A DNA stretch of 50,174 nucleotides from contig NZ_JACJJQ010000011.1 in NCBI RefSeq assembly GCF_016900115.1, positions 1 through 50,174 on the forward strand. The letters are read 5' to 3'. This stretch comes from Limosilactobacillus alvi (GTDB lineage: Bacteria > Bacillota > Bacilli > Lactobacillales > Lactobacillaceae). Shown in pieces: positions 1 through 9,992 of this stretch (position 1 is its first letter; each line of letters starts with the position of its first letter). A program made the position numbers and the translations under genes. The notes below the pieces were generated by a model. The model saw only the letters and a program-made list of their open reading frames with translations, ran no database searches and was not told the DNA's origin.

Positions 1-146
1 CAAAAATAAATTAAGCGAATTGACTTCGCAAATGTTTTGCCTCGATCATCAAGATCAAGGACCCTACACATTTGATTCGTCGAAACTTTATTCAGTTTTC
101 AAAGGTCTACCGAATTGCTTGGAAAGTTAATCCCTAGCGCTTAATT
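1..146 (-). other. rRNA operon leader, upstream of 16S rRNA
   Basis: Read on the minus strand, this stretch has the look of a lactobacillar rRNA leader: a boxA-like CTTTGAAAACTGAATAAAG (about 86-104) followed by CATTTGCGAAGTCAATTCGC (about 14-33), the kind of sequence found just before the 16S gene. The 16S gene would begin just left of position 1. An rRNA operon downstream of lysS is a known arrangement in lactobacilli. No mature rRNA is visible, so the identity rests on the leader motifs and the promoters upstream. Confidence 0.6.
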
Positions 147-175
147 ATTATATCATCTGGTTTAGAAGATGTCAA
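147..175 (-). promoter_or_regulatory. rRNA operon promoter, proximal (consensus)
   Basis: Minus strand: TTGACA (170-175), a 17 bp spacer, and TATAAT (147-152). Both hexamers match the sigma-A consensus exactly, as expected for an rRNA promoter. It is the nearest of three to the leader. Confidence 0.85.
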
Positions 176-234
176 GAACTTTTTCTAAATTATTTTTGAA
201 GCTCTTAATTACTAAGCTCATCAGCAACTCTTAC

Positions 235-263
235 ATGTTATCAAACTATCAACTCTTTGTCAA
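235..263 (-). promoter_or_regulatory. rRNA operon promoter, middle
   Basis: Minus strand: TTGACA (258-263), a 17 bp spacer, and TAACAT (235-240, 4 of 6). It lies 88 bp upstream of the proximal promoter. Confidence 0.55.
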
Positions 264-330
264 CTACTTTTTTTAACTAACTTTTGTTGATCAGCAGTGA
301 ATTTAATTAACTGCCGTGACAACGATATCT

Positions 331-359
331 AATATACAGGGTTCCCTAGCCTCTGTCAA
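331..359 (-). promoter_or_regulatory. rRNA operon promoter, distal
   Basis: Minus strand: TTGACA (354-359), a 17 bp spacer, and TATATT (331-336, 5 of 6). It lies 96 bp upstream of the middle promoter. Between about 360 and 580 I see no gene and no further clear site. Confidence 0.65.
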
Positions 360-580
360 CAAAATTTCGAAATTAATTTTCAATTTTTTATCTCCGAATT
401 TTAACTTTATTCAATTTCTAAATCGTCGCTGAATCGCTAACTTTATTTCTGTTTTTCCGATGAATCACCCGGCTTTAATATTTAGGATGATGGGTATCAA
501 CATGCCGATTTCAAAGTAAAATTTGCAGATACTTTTTACAATTTCCATTTAATTTAAATCTCGTTTCTAACTTCAGCAAA

Positions 581-617
581 TAAAAAAGCCCAGGGTAGTT
601 TCAAAACTACTCTGAGC
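581..617 (-). terminator. Rho-independent terminator of lysS
   Basis: A 14 bp stem with one mismatch (588-601 against 604-617) is followed on the minus strand by a T run (582-587). It sits directly after the lysS stop and separates lysS from the rRNA promoters. Confidence 0.85.
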
Positions 618-627
618 TTAGCAATTA

Positions 628-3137
<2,510 letters not shown>

Positions 3138-3241
3138 CTTTTTCCCCCTTTATGCCCAAATAATGATTAATTTTCAGGTTCGACTTTTATATACACAATG
3201 ACTAACTTACCATTTTTTTCTAATAATGACCAGTCTCGTTT

Positions 3242-4147
3242 TTATTTCTGCTTCTTTTGTATATCTTGATACTTTAGCATGCCTTTTAATTCAGCTTCAC
3301 TGAACTGGTATTTCTTCCCACAGAATTGGCAAACAGCTTCTGCTCCATGATCTTCATCAATCATCGCCTGAATTTCATCCGGGCGTAAGGTTGCAAGTGC
3401 CCGGGTAAAACGATCCTTGGAACAATTACACTTAAATTGTACCGGCATCGTTTGATGAAGCTTTAATTCTTGATCCTTAAAAATCATCCTTAAGATCTCT
3501 TCTGGCGTTTTACCATCTCGCAATAACTCTGAAACCAATGGAAGATCCTTAATCGAAGCTTCAAGTTGGGTTAAGGCCTCATCGGTCGCGCCAGGTAAAG
3601 CTTGAATCAAAAATCCCCCCGCAACGTCAATTGAATCGTCTTGATTAACAAAAACCGAAAGGCCCATCGCGGATGGAATTTGCTCTGATTGCGCTAAATA
3701 GTAAGTGAAATCTTCACCAAGCTCACCCGAAACCAGGTTTACTTCGCCGGTATATGGCGTTTTATCAGTTGGCGCCATCTTGGTGACAGACAATACCCCC
3801 GTCGTCCCAACGGCTCCCTTCACATCAATTTTACCTTGCTTGTTAAGTGGCAAGTTCACGTGGGATTGCTTTACGTAACCACGGACATCCCCATTGGCCT
3901 TTCCATCACAAACAATAAAGCCGACTGGACCGTTTCCTTGGATCTTAACCGTTAAATGACCATCGCCTTGCAGACCAGAAGTTGCTAATAGAATTGTCCC
4001 AACTAAGCTCCGGCCGAGGGCTGCTGAGGCTGCTGACCACGTATCATGAATTTCATGGGCATCTTCAACAACTTGACTAGCCCGAACCGCATAAGCTCGG
4101 AACATCCCGTTCATCGCCGTTCCCTTTACCAAATAATCCTTTGTCAT
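3242..4147 (-). CDS. hslO: Redox-regulated chaperone Hsp33
   Basis: Holdase chaperone that is switched on by oxidation of a zinc-binding cysteine cluster and protects unfolding proteins during oxidative stress. The 301-residue protein has the long N-terminal substrate-binding domain and the C-terminal zinc switch CxC...CxxC at Cys240, Cys242, Cys273 and Cys276, all four present. The start has an AAGGGAG site 7 bases upstream. It follows the ftsH terminator and has its own probable promoter. Its position between ftsH and dusB is the standard Firmicutes order, placing stress proteolysis and redox chaperone genes side by side. Confidence 0.97.
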   Translation of the reverse strand: MTKDYLVKGTAMNGMFRAYAVRASQVVEDAHEIHDTWSAASAALGRSLVGTILLATSGLQGDGHLTVKIQGNGPVGFIVCDGKANGDVRGYVKQSHVNLPLNKQGKIDVKGAVGTTGVLSVTKMAPTDKTPYTGEVNLVSGELGEDFTYYLAQSEQIPSAMGLSVFVNQDDSIDVAGGFLIQALPGATDEALTQLEASIKDLPLVSELLRDGKTPEEILRMIFKDQELKLHQTMPVQFKCNCSKDRFTRALATLRPDEIQAMIDEDHGAEAVCQFCGKKYQFSEAELKGMLKYQDIQKKQK

Positions 4148-4180
4148 TTATTTGCTCCCTTTCTTTTTCTCGTACCTTTA

Positions 4181-4209
4181 AGCATACCAATTCCCTAATG
4201 GAAGGGCAA
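4181..4209 (-). promoter_or_regulatory. Probable hslO promoter
   Basis: Minus strand: TTGCCC (4204-4209), a 17 bp spacer, and TATGCT (4181-4186) with an extended -10 TG one base before it. It lies between the ftsH terminator and the hslO start. Confidence 0.5.
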
Positions 4210-4231
4210 CTCAACGGTACAAGCGATAATA

Positions 4232-4266
4232 AAAAAGAGACTGGAGTATTGCTCCAATCTCTTTTT
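4232..4266 (-). terminator. Terminator of ftsH
   Basis: A hairpin with arms at 4232-4246 and 4252-4266 carries a T run at the 3' side on the minus strand. It starts 2 bases after the ftsH stop. Confidence 0.85.
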
Positions 4267-4268
4267 GG

Positions 4269-6467
4269 CTAATCTTCATCTGAACTCGAATCACTATTAG
4301 CTGAAGAACTAGCTGATTCATCCGTTTCCGAACTAGGGGTTGCAGATGCCTTTGGTTCTTCACTAGCTGACGTTTGCTTTGGCTTAGGTTGATCCGCCGC
4401 TGAATTAGCCAGTTGCTCAACTGAATCTGCCGTTTGAGCTTCATCATTAGCTTCTTCGGCCGCAGTTGCCCGGGCGTTTTCCCGCCGTTCAAGTTCTCGC
4501 TTGGATTCTTCAAAAGTTTGGGCGCGGTGTTCTTCTTCCGCCACTTCAACATCCTTTTCTGGCATCTTTCCCGTCTTGTAAAGACTAAGAATTTGCTTTT
4601 CATCCAAGGTTTCGTACTCAAGTAAGGCTTCTGCAATGATCCGGTGTTGTTCCCGGTGAGTCTCAATAATGTGCAAGGCTTCTTCATGCCCTTCATTCAA
4701 GATCCGGCGAACTTCTTCATCGATTAAAGCCGCTGTCCGTTCAGAATATGGTGATTGGCCAAATTCTTGGCCAGTAAAGACCGCCCCGGAAGATTGTAAT
4801 TCAACCGGTCCAATCTTTTCAGACATCCCATACTGGGTAACCATGGCCCGCGCAATCTGAGTTGCTTGTTCAAAGTCGTTTGAGGCCCCAGAAGATTGGG
4901 ACTTGAAGATTAATTCTTCGGCAGCCCGACCACCCATCAAACCAGCAATTTGTTCTTGGGCATTCTTCTTTGACATCAGCATTTGATCTTCTTTTGGCAA
5001 CATAATTGCATAACCGCCGGCCCGGCCCCGGGGAACAATCGTAACCTTGTGAACAACCCGGGCATCGTTAAGTACCAGCCCAACGATCGTGTGACCAGCC
5101 TCATGGTAGGCCACCGTCCGCCGTTCTTGCTTTGAAATGACCCGATCCCGCTTAGCTGGACCAGCAATTACCCGATCTTCGGCTTCATCAACGTCAGCGG
5201 CGTCAATTTCAGTCTTATTCCGCCGAGCAGCCAGCAAGGCCGCTTCGTTTAAGAGGTTAGCAAGGTCCGCCCCAACGAAACCAGGCGTTTGTTTAGCGAT
5301 TTCCTTTAAGTCAACATCGCTAGCCAATGGCTTATTCTTGGCATGAACCCGCAGAATAGCTTCCCGGCCTCGCACATCAGGCCGACCGACAAGAATCTTC
5401 CGATCAAACCGTCCTGGCCGTAGTAAGGCTGGGTCTAAGACATCTGCCCGGTTAGTAGCAGCCATTACAATGACCCCTTCATCACCTTGGAACCCGTCCA
5501 TTTCGACCAAAAGTTGGTTTAAGGTTTGCTCACGTTCATCATGACCGCCCCCCATACCATTACCACGTCGCCGACCAACGGCATCAATTTCATCGATAAA
5601 GATGATCGCTGGAGCAGTCTTCTTAGCTTGTTCAAAGAGATCCCGGACCCGGCTAGCCCCGACCCCAACAAACATTTCAACGAAGTCAGAACCAGAAATG
5701 GAGAAGAATGGAACCCCAGCTTCCCCGGCAACGGCCCGAGCAAGTAAGGTCTTCCCAGTTCCAGGAGGTCCTTCAAGCAATACCCCAGATGGAATCTTTG
5801 CGCCTAACTTCATAAATTTCTTTGGGTTCTTCAAGAACTCAACGACTTCGACCAATTCCTGTTTTTCTTCTTCTTCCCCAGCAACGTCAGAGAAGCGAAC
5901 CTTGTTTTCCTTGGCATCGGCAGGCTTGGCCTTGGATTTACCAAAGCTCATCACCCCACGTCCACCGCCACCTTGGCCGGCTTGACCCATCATCATGTAG
6001 AAGAAGAAAATCATGATTACCAATGGCAAGATCATCGTCAAGAGGTTAGCCCAAAAGCCATTACTTTCCTCTGGTTTTGTCGTGACCTTTACCTTATCAT
6101 GATCAGCATATTTTTGGAGTTGGCCCATCGTAACTTCACTTTGAAGCACCGAACTTTGGAAGTTCTTAGTGGTCCCACTTGCTTGACTAGCAAAGGAGAA
6201 ACCACCCTTATCACTGCTACTTACCGATTGAGCTTTTCGATAAGTCCCAGTAATCTTGTAAACGCCCCCGTTTGGTTGCACCGTAAAGTCCTTGACCTTA
6301 TTATCCTTTAATTCAGTAATGAACTCACTTTGGGAGACTTCCTTTGTTTGACCAGAATGCGTGCTACCCCCGAAAAAGTAGTACGCAATCCCCATAATAC
6401 AAAGGAAAATTACTGAGTAAAAAAGGACGTTATGAGTGAACCCGTTGTTTTTCCGATTGTTGTTCAT
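4269..6467 (-). CDS. ftsH: ATP-dependent zinc metalloprotease FtsH
   Basis: Membrane-anchored AAA+ protease that degrades misfolded and regulatory membrane and cytosolic proteins. Numbered from the start chosen here (732 residues): TM segment at about 14-33, extracytoplasmic domain, second TM at about 143-160, Walker A GPPGTGKT at about 233-240, Walker B IIFIDE at about 288-293, and zinc site HEAGH at 455-459. A long Ser/Glu/Asp/Ala-rich tail follows the protease domain and has no known role. An in-frame ATG six codons upstream (6485) exists, but the GAGGAGG ribosome binding site lies inside that stretch, so the ATG at 6467 is preferred. The promoter region carries a CtsR-like operator. Confidence 0.97.
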   Translation of the reverse strand: MNNNRKNNGFTHNVLFYSVIFLCIMGIAYYFFGGSTHSGQTKEVSQSEFITELKDNKVKDFTVQPNGGVYKITGTYRKAQSVSSSDKGGFSFASQASGTTKNFQSSVLQSEVTMGQLQKYADHDKVKVTTKPEESNGFWANLLTMILPLVIMIFFFYMMMGQAGQGGGGRGVMSFGKSKAKPADAKENKVRFSDVAGEEEEKQELVEVVEFLKNPKKFMKLGAKIPSGVLLEGPPGTGKTLLARAVAGEAGVPFFSISGSDFVEMFVGVGASRVRDLFEQAKKTAPAIIFIDEIDAVGRRRGNGMGGGHDEREQTLNQLLVEMDGFQGDEGVIVMAATNRADVLDPALLRPGRFDRKILVGRPDVRGREAILRVHAKNKPLASDVDLKEIAKQTPGFVGADLANLLNEAALLAARRNKTEIDAADVDEAEDRVIAGPAKRDRVISKQERRTVAYHEAGHTIVGLVLNDARVVHKVTIVPRGRAGGYAIMLPKEDQMLMSKKNAQEQIAGLMGGRAAEELIFKSQSSGASNDFEQATQIARAMVTQYGMSEKIGPVELQSSGAVFTGQEFGQSPYSERTAALIDEEVRRILNEGHEEALHIIETHREQHRIIAEALLEYETLDEKQILSLYKTGKMPEKDVEVAEEEHRAQTFEESKRELERRENARATAAEEANDEAQTADSVEQLANSAADQPKPKQTSASEEPKASATPSSETDESASSSANSDSSSDED

Positions 6468-6512
6468 AACAACCTCCTCATCCAACGGCTATCTGCCATT
6501 CATAATGGCCTT

Positions 6513-6541
6513 AATATACCACACTTGACTAACATTGACCA
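6513..6541 (-). promoter_or_regulatory. ftsH promoter with extended -10
   Basis: Minus strand: TATATT (6513-6518) preceded by TGG (extended -10), with TGGTCA (6536-6541) as a weak -35 at 17 bp spacing. This gives ftsH its own start within the tilS-hpt-ftsH run. Confidence 0.6.
6524..6540 (-). promoter_or_regulatory. CtsR-like operator at ftsH
   Basis: Minus strand: GGTCAAT, three bases, AGTCAAG. This matches the CtsR heptad repeat (RGTCAAA, N3, RGTCAAA) at 6 of 7 positions in each half, with the correct spacing. It overlaps the -35 element, which suits repression. CtsR control of ftsH is established in Lactiplantibacillus plantarum; here it is inferred. Confidence 0.7.
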
Positions 6542-6574
6542 TTAATTTAAACAACAAATGTTAGTCTTGTAAAA

Positions 6575-7120
6575 TTACTTGCTGTAAACAGCTGGCTTCA
6601 AAATCCCAACATACGGTAAGTTCCGGTAAAAACCATCGTAATCAAGTCCATACCCAACTAAAAATTCGTTTGGCACAGTAAAGCCGGCATAATCAGCTTC
6701 AACTGTTACGGCTTCATCACGCCCGTCTGGTTTATCAAGCATGGTGGCAACCTTAATTGACTTAGCACCCCGTTTTTTTAATAAATCAACTAAGAATTGA
6801 AGCGTCCGTCCGGAATCAATGATATCTTCACAAATTAAAATATCTTTTCCCTTAACATCCGACTTTAGATCGCGGACTAATTCAACTCGACCAGATGATT
6901 CGGTTCCCCCAAAATAACTTGAAACATCGATAAAATCTAAAGTGGTATAAACATCCAACTTTTCCAGTAAGTCAACCGTAAATAAAATTGCTCCGGTTAA
7001 AACTGAAATTACCACTGGTTGCTTGTCAGCATAGTCATTTTCAATTTGCTTTGCTATTTCAGCAATCCGGCTTTGAATTTGGCTTTCACTATACAAGACA
7101 CGCTCAATATCGTTATTCAT
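6575..7120 (-). CDS. hpt: Hypoxanthine phosphoribosyltransferase
   Basis: Purine salvage enzyme that joins hypoxanthine or guanine to PRPP, giving IMP or GMP. The 181-residue protein carries the PRPP-binding loop ICEDIIDSGRT (about residues 96-106) and the usual length of bacterial HPRT. Its ATG overlaps the last 8 bases of tilS, so the two are translationally coupled. In Firmicutes tilS and hpt are nearly always adjacent, and in B. subtilis the two proteins interact with each other and with ftsH expression; that link is known from the family, not visible here. Confidence 0.97.
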   Translation of the reverse strand: MNNDIERVLYSESQIQSRIAEIAKQIENDYADKQPVVISVLTGAILFTVDLLEKLDVYTTLDFIDVSSYFGGTESSGRVELVRDLKSDVKGKDILICEDIIDSGRTLQFLVDLLKKRGAKSIKVATMLDKPDGRDEAVTVEADYAGFTVPNEFLVGYGLDYDGFYRNLPYVGILKPAVYSK

Positions 7121-8489
7121 GATTTTCTACCTTTCTTTGAAAGAATCGTAACTGTTGCCATCCGTTAGTTTGTTTTGGCCAATCCCACCAAGCAGTTTTA
7201 TAACCAATTAACCACCAAACCCGACCAGACTGATCAACTAAAACTTTAGCTTTTTGCCGTTGATCAACGGGAACTTTTTGATTAATAAAAATTCGCCGTA
7301 CCGTCTGAAATCCCCCATTTTTCAACCGGAGACGGTCTGTGAGTTTAGCCGGCCGGATCATCAACGGTAAATCACTTGGACGAAGCCAGACCGTTGCCAC
7401 TAAATGATTAAGTGGTAAATCCGTTTGCCGATTGGCACTAATTAAAATTGCTCGGCTTGAATTTACAGTTTGCCAATGAGCAAATTTTACCATATTTTGC
7501 CCCGAATCATTCGGCTTTTGATTCAATTTATCCAAATTTTCCAAATAAAGCAAATGGTAGTTCCGAATTAACCGCCATTTTCCTGGCAAAGCGAAAGTTT
7601 GGTTCGGTAATTCTCCTGGTTGGAGCCGGCGTTGAAGTTGTACCAAGGCCGTCCACTTATAATTTACGATTCCATTTTGATGGAGCCATGTTTGTAACAA
7701 TAACCGCTGGGTAGCCGCTGAAGATTGCCACCATAAGCGCAAATCAAGCCCCTTTTCACTAACTAATGACTGTAATTGAGTTTGCAGCTGGGTTTGCGCA
7801 AAAGTTAACCAGTCTTGCAATTGAGCTGCAGTCTGACCAAGATCCGAAATAATTTGGGGATTTTCGGTGGCAAGCTCTGGTAGATATTGATGGCGATACC
7901 GATTACGAGTAATTGATAAATCCTGATTCGTCTCATCTTCATACCACTTAACCCCGTGAGTTTTAGCATAGTTAATTAAGATCACTTTGGGAATGGTCAA
8001 CAAAGGACGGATCAGATCACCACTTGCGAAGGGCCGTTGAGGACGGAGCCCAGCTAATTGGTGGAGATCACCACCGCGAACTAGTTTCATCAAAACTGTT
8101 TCGGCTTGATCATTTGCATGATGGGCAGTTAATAAAATTTTAGCCTTGGTTTCAGACATAATCGTAGCAAAAAATTGATACCGCGCCTGACGAGCTGCTG
8201 CTTCAAGACCATTTTTAGGATGATCTTGCCACTGCATCACTCGCAAGGTTAGCTGGTGTGCTTGGCAATATTGGCGGAGATATCGCTCTTCAATTTGACT
8301 TTGTGATCGCAAGTGGTGGTTAACATGGGCGACAATCAAACGTTCCTTCGGCACCAAATTTTGGACTAGGGTTAATAGCACCATCGAATCAACCCCGGTT
8401 GAAGTTGCCACAACGATTGGAGTTGAGGTAGTAAAAAAGCGACTCCCTTCAAGGTGCCGCTTAATTACCATTTCTAAATTCGTTACCAT
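7113..8489 (-). CDS. tilS: tRNA(Ile)-lysidine synthase
   Basis: Converts C34 of the tRNA-Ile CAU anticodon to lysidine, changing its specificity from Met to Ile; essential in bacteria. The 458-residue protein has the N-terminal PP-loop ATPase domain and the extra C-terminal domains of the long TilS form. The PP-loop motif reads STGVDS at residues 30-35 instead of the usual SGGxDS, a conservative Gly-to-Thr change. HHANDQAET, a conserved TilS segment, is intact. The start codon overlaps the stop of the S1-domain gene (TAATG), and the 3' end overlaps hpt. Confidence 0.95.
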   Translation of the reverse strand: MVTNLEMVIKRHLEGSRFFTTSTPIVVATSTGVDSMVLLTLVQNLVPKERLIVAHVNHHLRSQSQIEERYLRQYCQAHQLTLRVMQWQDHPKNGLEAAARQARYQFFATIMSETKAKILLTAHHANDQAETVLMKLVRGGDLHQLAGLRPQRPFASGDLIRPLLTIPKVILINYAKTHGVKWYEDETNQDLSITRNRYRHQYLPELATENPQIISDLGQTAAQLQDWLTFAQTQLQTQLQSLVSEKGLDLRLWWQSSAATQRLLLQTWLHQNGIVNYKWTALVQLQRRLQPGELPNQTFALPGKWRLIRNYHLLYLENLDKLNQKPNDSGQNMVKFAHWQTVNSSRAILISANRQTDLPLNHLVATVWLRPSDLPLMIRPAKLTDRLRLKNGGFQTVRRIFINQKVPVDQRQKAKVLVDQSGRVWWLIGYKTAWWDWPKQTNGWQQLRFFQRKVENHE

Positions 8490-8995
8490 TAGCTTCGCCG
8501 ACCACCACGGCCACCCCGTTTACCATCGGTTTGCCGCTTCAAAATGGAAAGCCGGGACTCACTTTCCTTCATAAAGGAAGCTAACATACTGTTAAAGTCA
8601 TCGTTTTGATGGTGACTTGCGTGGGGCTTAAAGCCCGCTTGTGAACGTGGCTGGGAATTTGTAGTTTCCCGGCGAAAATGTTCACGCCGTTCATGTCCCC
8701 GACTGCCTTCATGGTAATTGTGCCGACCTTCCTGTTCGCCATGCCTTGAACGAGCTGGCCGTTCTTCAACCGCCTTCATTGAAAGGGCAATCTTTCCATC
8801 TGGGGCAACCTTAACAACTTTTGCGGTAACTTCATCCCCAACTGCCAAGACATCATGGATATCCTTAACAAATGAGTTTGAAATCTGACTGATATGCACT
8901 AATCCCGTTTGATTATCATCTAAATCTACAAACGCTCCAAAGTTAGTAATTCCTGAAATCTTTCCAGAAACCTTAGCGCCTTCTTCAACTGCCAT
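8489..8995 (-). CDS. S1 RNA-binding domain protein (YabR-like)
   Basis: A small RNA-binding protein of 168 residues with an S1 domain at about residues 1-75 (GAKVSGKISGITNFGAFVDL). A long basic low-complexity tail rich in His, Arg and Gly follows and ends in GGRGGRRS. The family (YabR and general stress protein 13 types) binds RNA or ribosomes, but its precise role is not settled. The start at 8995 is chosen because AGGAGG lies upstream; an upstream in-frame extension to 9067 has no such site. It sits between divIC and tilS, as in Bacillus, and is coupled to tilS by a one-base overlap. Confidence 0.9.
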   Translation of the reverse strand: MAVEEGAKVSGKISGITNFGAFVDLDDNQTGLVHISQISNSFVKDIHDVLAVGDEVTAKVVKVAPDGKIALSMKAVEERPARSRHGEQEGRHNYHEGSRGHERREHFRRETTNSQPRSQAGFKPHASHHQNDDFNSMLASFMKESESRLSILKRQTDGKRGGRGGRRS

Positions 8996-9154
8996 GAACA
9001 GTAAATCCTCCTCAATAATTGTGGTAGCACCTAGAAAGAAGGCTTTCTCTGATAGCGCTCTGCGCACTAAATCTTACTTCCTAGCCGAAACCCTTAAAAA
9101 TCCTTAAATTCATTGTAGTTGAGTATACCATACTCACTACTTAATTTGATCGCT

Positions 9155-9517
9155 TTACTTAACAAAGTTGTAGATAATTTCGCCTTTCTTAGCGTAGTTA
9201 TACTTTGAGCGCAGTAACTCTTGTAAGTAAGTTGGATCTTTTAATAACTTTTGTTTTTGCGTTAATTCTTTATTTTGCACCTGCTTTTTTTGCAACGTTA
9301 CCTTAGCGGATTTGATTTGGCTATCAACTTGACTGATTTGACGATGCGTTGACCATAACTGAATCCCCAAGGTAGTTGCAATCACCAAAAATATGCCCAG
9401 GATTACGCTTGCTCGTCGGATATGAACTCGTTTGCGCTCTTCACGTTGAATTTGTGCCAGCTGACCAACGGCCCGAGTATATTCGTTATCTAACTTTGTT
9501 ACCCGTTTATTTACCAC
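9155..9517 (-). CDS. divIC: Septum formation initiator, DivIC/FtsB family
   Basis: Bitopic cell-division protein that forms a complex with FtsL and DivIB at the septum. The 120-residue sequence has a basic cytoplasmic N-terminus, one membrane segment at about residues 36-54 (ASVILGIFLVIATTLGIQLW), then a coiled coil (about 56-95) and a short C-terminal region, the classic DivIC layout. The start codon is GTG with AAGGAG 8 bases upstream. It lies between rqcP and the S1-domain gene, the conserved Firmicutes order. Confidence 0.93.
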   Translation of the reverse strand: MVNKRVTKLDNEYTRAVGQLAQIQREERKRVHIRRASVILGIFLVIATTLGIQLWSTHRQISQVDSQIKSAKVTLQKKQVQNKELTQKQKLLKDPTYLQELLRSKYNYAKKGEIIYNFVK

Positions 9518-9722
9518 GACCCATACTCCTTTCGACTAATCACTTCTAATCGTAAGTATGACACACGATACTAGATAATGTCTAGCCGACATCCAAAATT
9601 AAATTCATTTTTTATTCAGTAATTTTTAATGGGAATCTCAATTACCAGGTAAGGCGCATGGAACCTCTAAACGGCTTTGAACTTGGCTTGTTTATCATCG
9701 CAAAATTTTCGGCAAAGCCTTC

Positions 9723-9992
9723 TTAATCATCAAACGTCTCCGCATACTCTTCGGAAAGGATGGTGTACATGGCGTCGGCGTCGGCCTTCTTAGTAGTTTC
9801 TTCAATCCGATCAATCCGGACCTTTTCAGTTTTATTGCCAAATTTGATGGTTAAAACATCCCCAATAGCCACCTTCGAAGCCGATTTGGCTTCCCGATCG
9901 TTTACCAAAATTCGCCCTTGATCGGCAATTTTCTTAGCGATCGTCCGCCGTTTAATAATTCGCGAAACCTTTAAGAATTTATCTAATCGCAT
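9723..9992 (-). CDS. rqcP: Ribosome quality-control protein RqcP (YabO, S4 domain)
   Basis: A small S4-like RNA-binding protein of 89 residues. In B. subtilis the homologue works with RqcH on obstructed 50S subunits to add poly-alanine tails to stalled peptides. The S4 fold is visible from MRLDKFLKVSR onward, with the basic stretch IIKRRTIAKK. The ATG at 9992 is preferred over a GTG three codons upstream, because AAAGG sits 8 bases before it and homologues begin MRLDKF. It overlaps the 3' end of mfd by 14 bases, so it is coupled to mfd translation. The 205 bp gap to divIC holds nothing I recognise. Confidence 0.93.
   Translation of the reverse strand: MRLDKFLKVSRIIKRRTIAKKIADQGRILVNDREAKSASKVAIGDVLTIKFGNKTEKVRIDRIEETTKKADADAMYTILSEEYAETFDD

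Noticed and set aside
4211-4696. 161-residue minus-strand frame at the ftsH 3' end
   Set aside because: Out-of-frame reading of the low-complexity ftsH tail, extending through the terminator.
5602-5985. 127-residue plus-strand frame opposite ftsH
   Set aside because: Antisense shadow of a strongly conserved gene, with no ribosome binding site and biased Pro/Ser content.
9518-9722. A small gene or RNA between rqcP and divIC
   Set aside because: Only a weak AATT-rich inverted repeat is visible; no frame with a ribosome binding site and no strong terminator.
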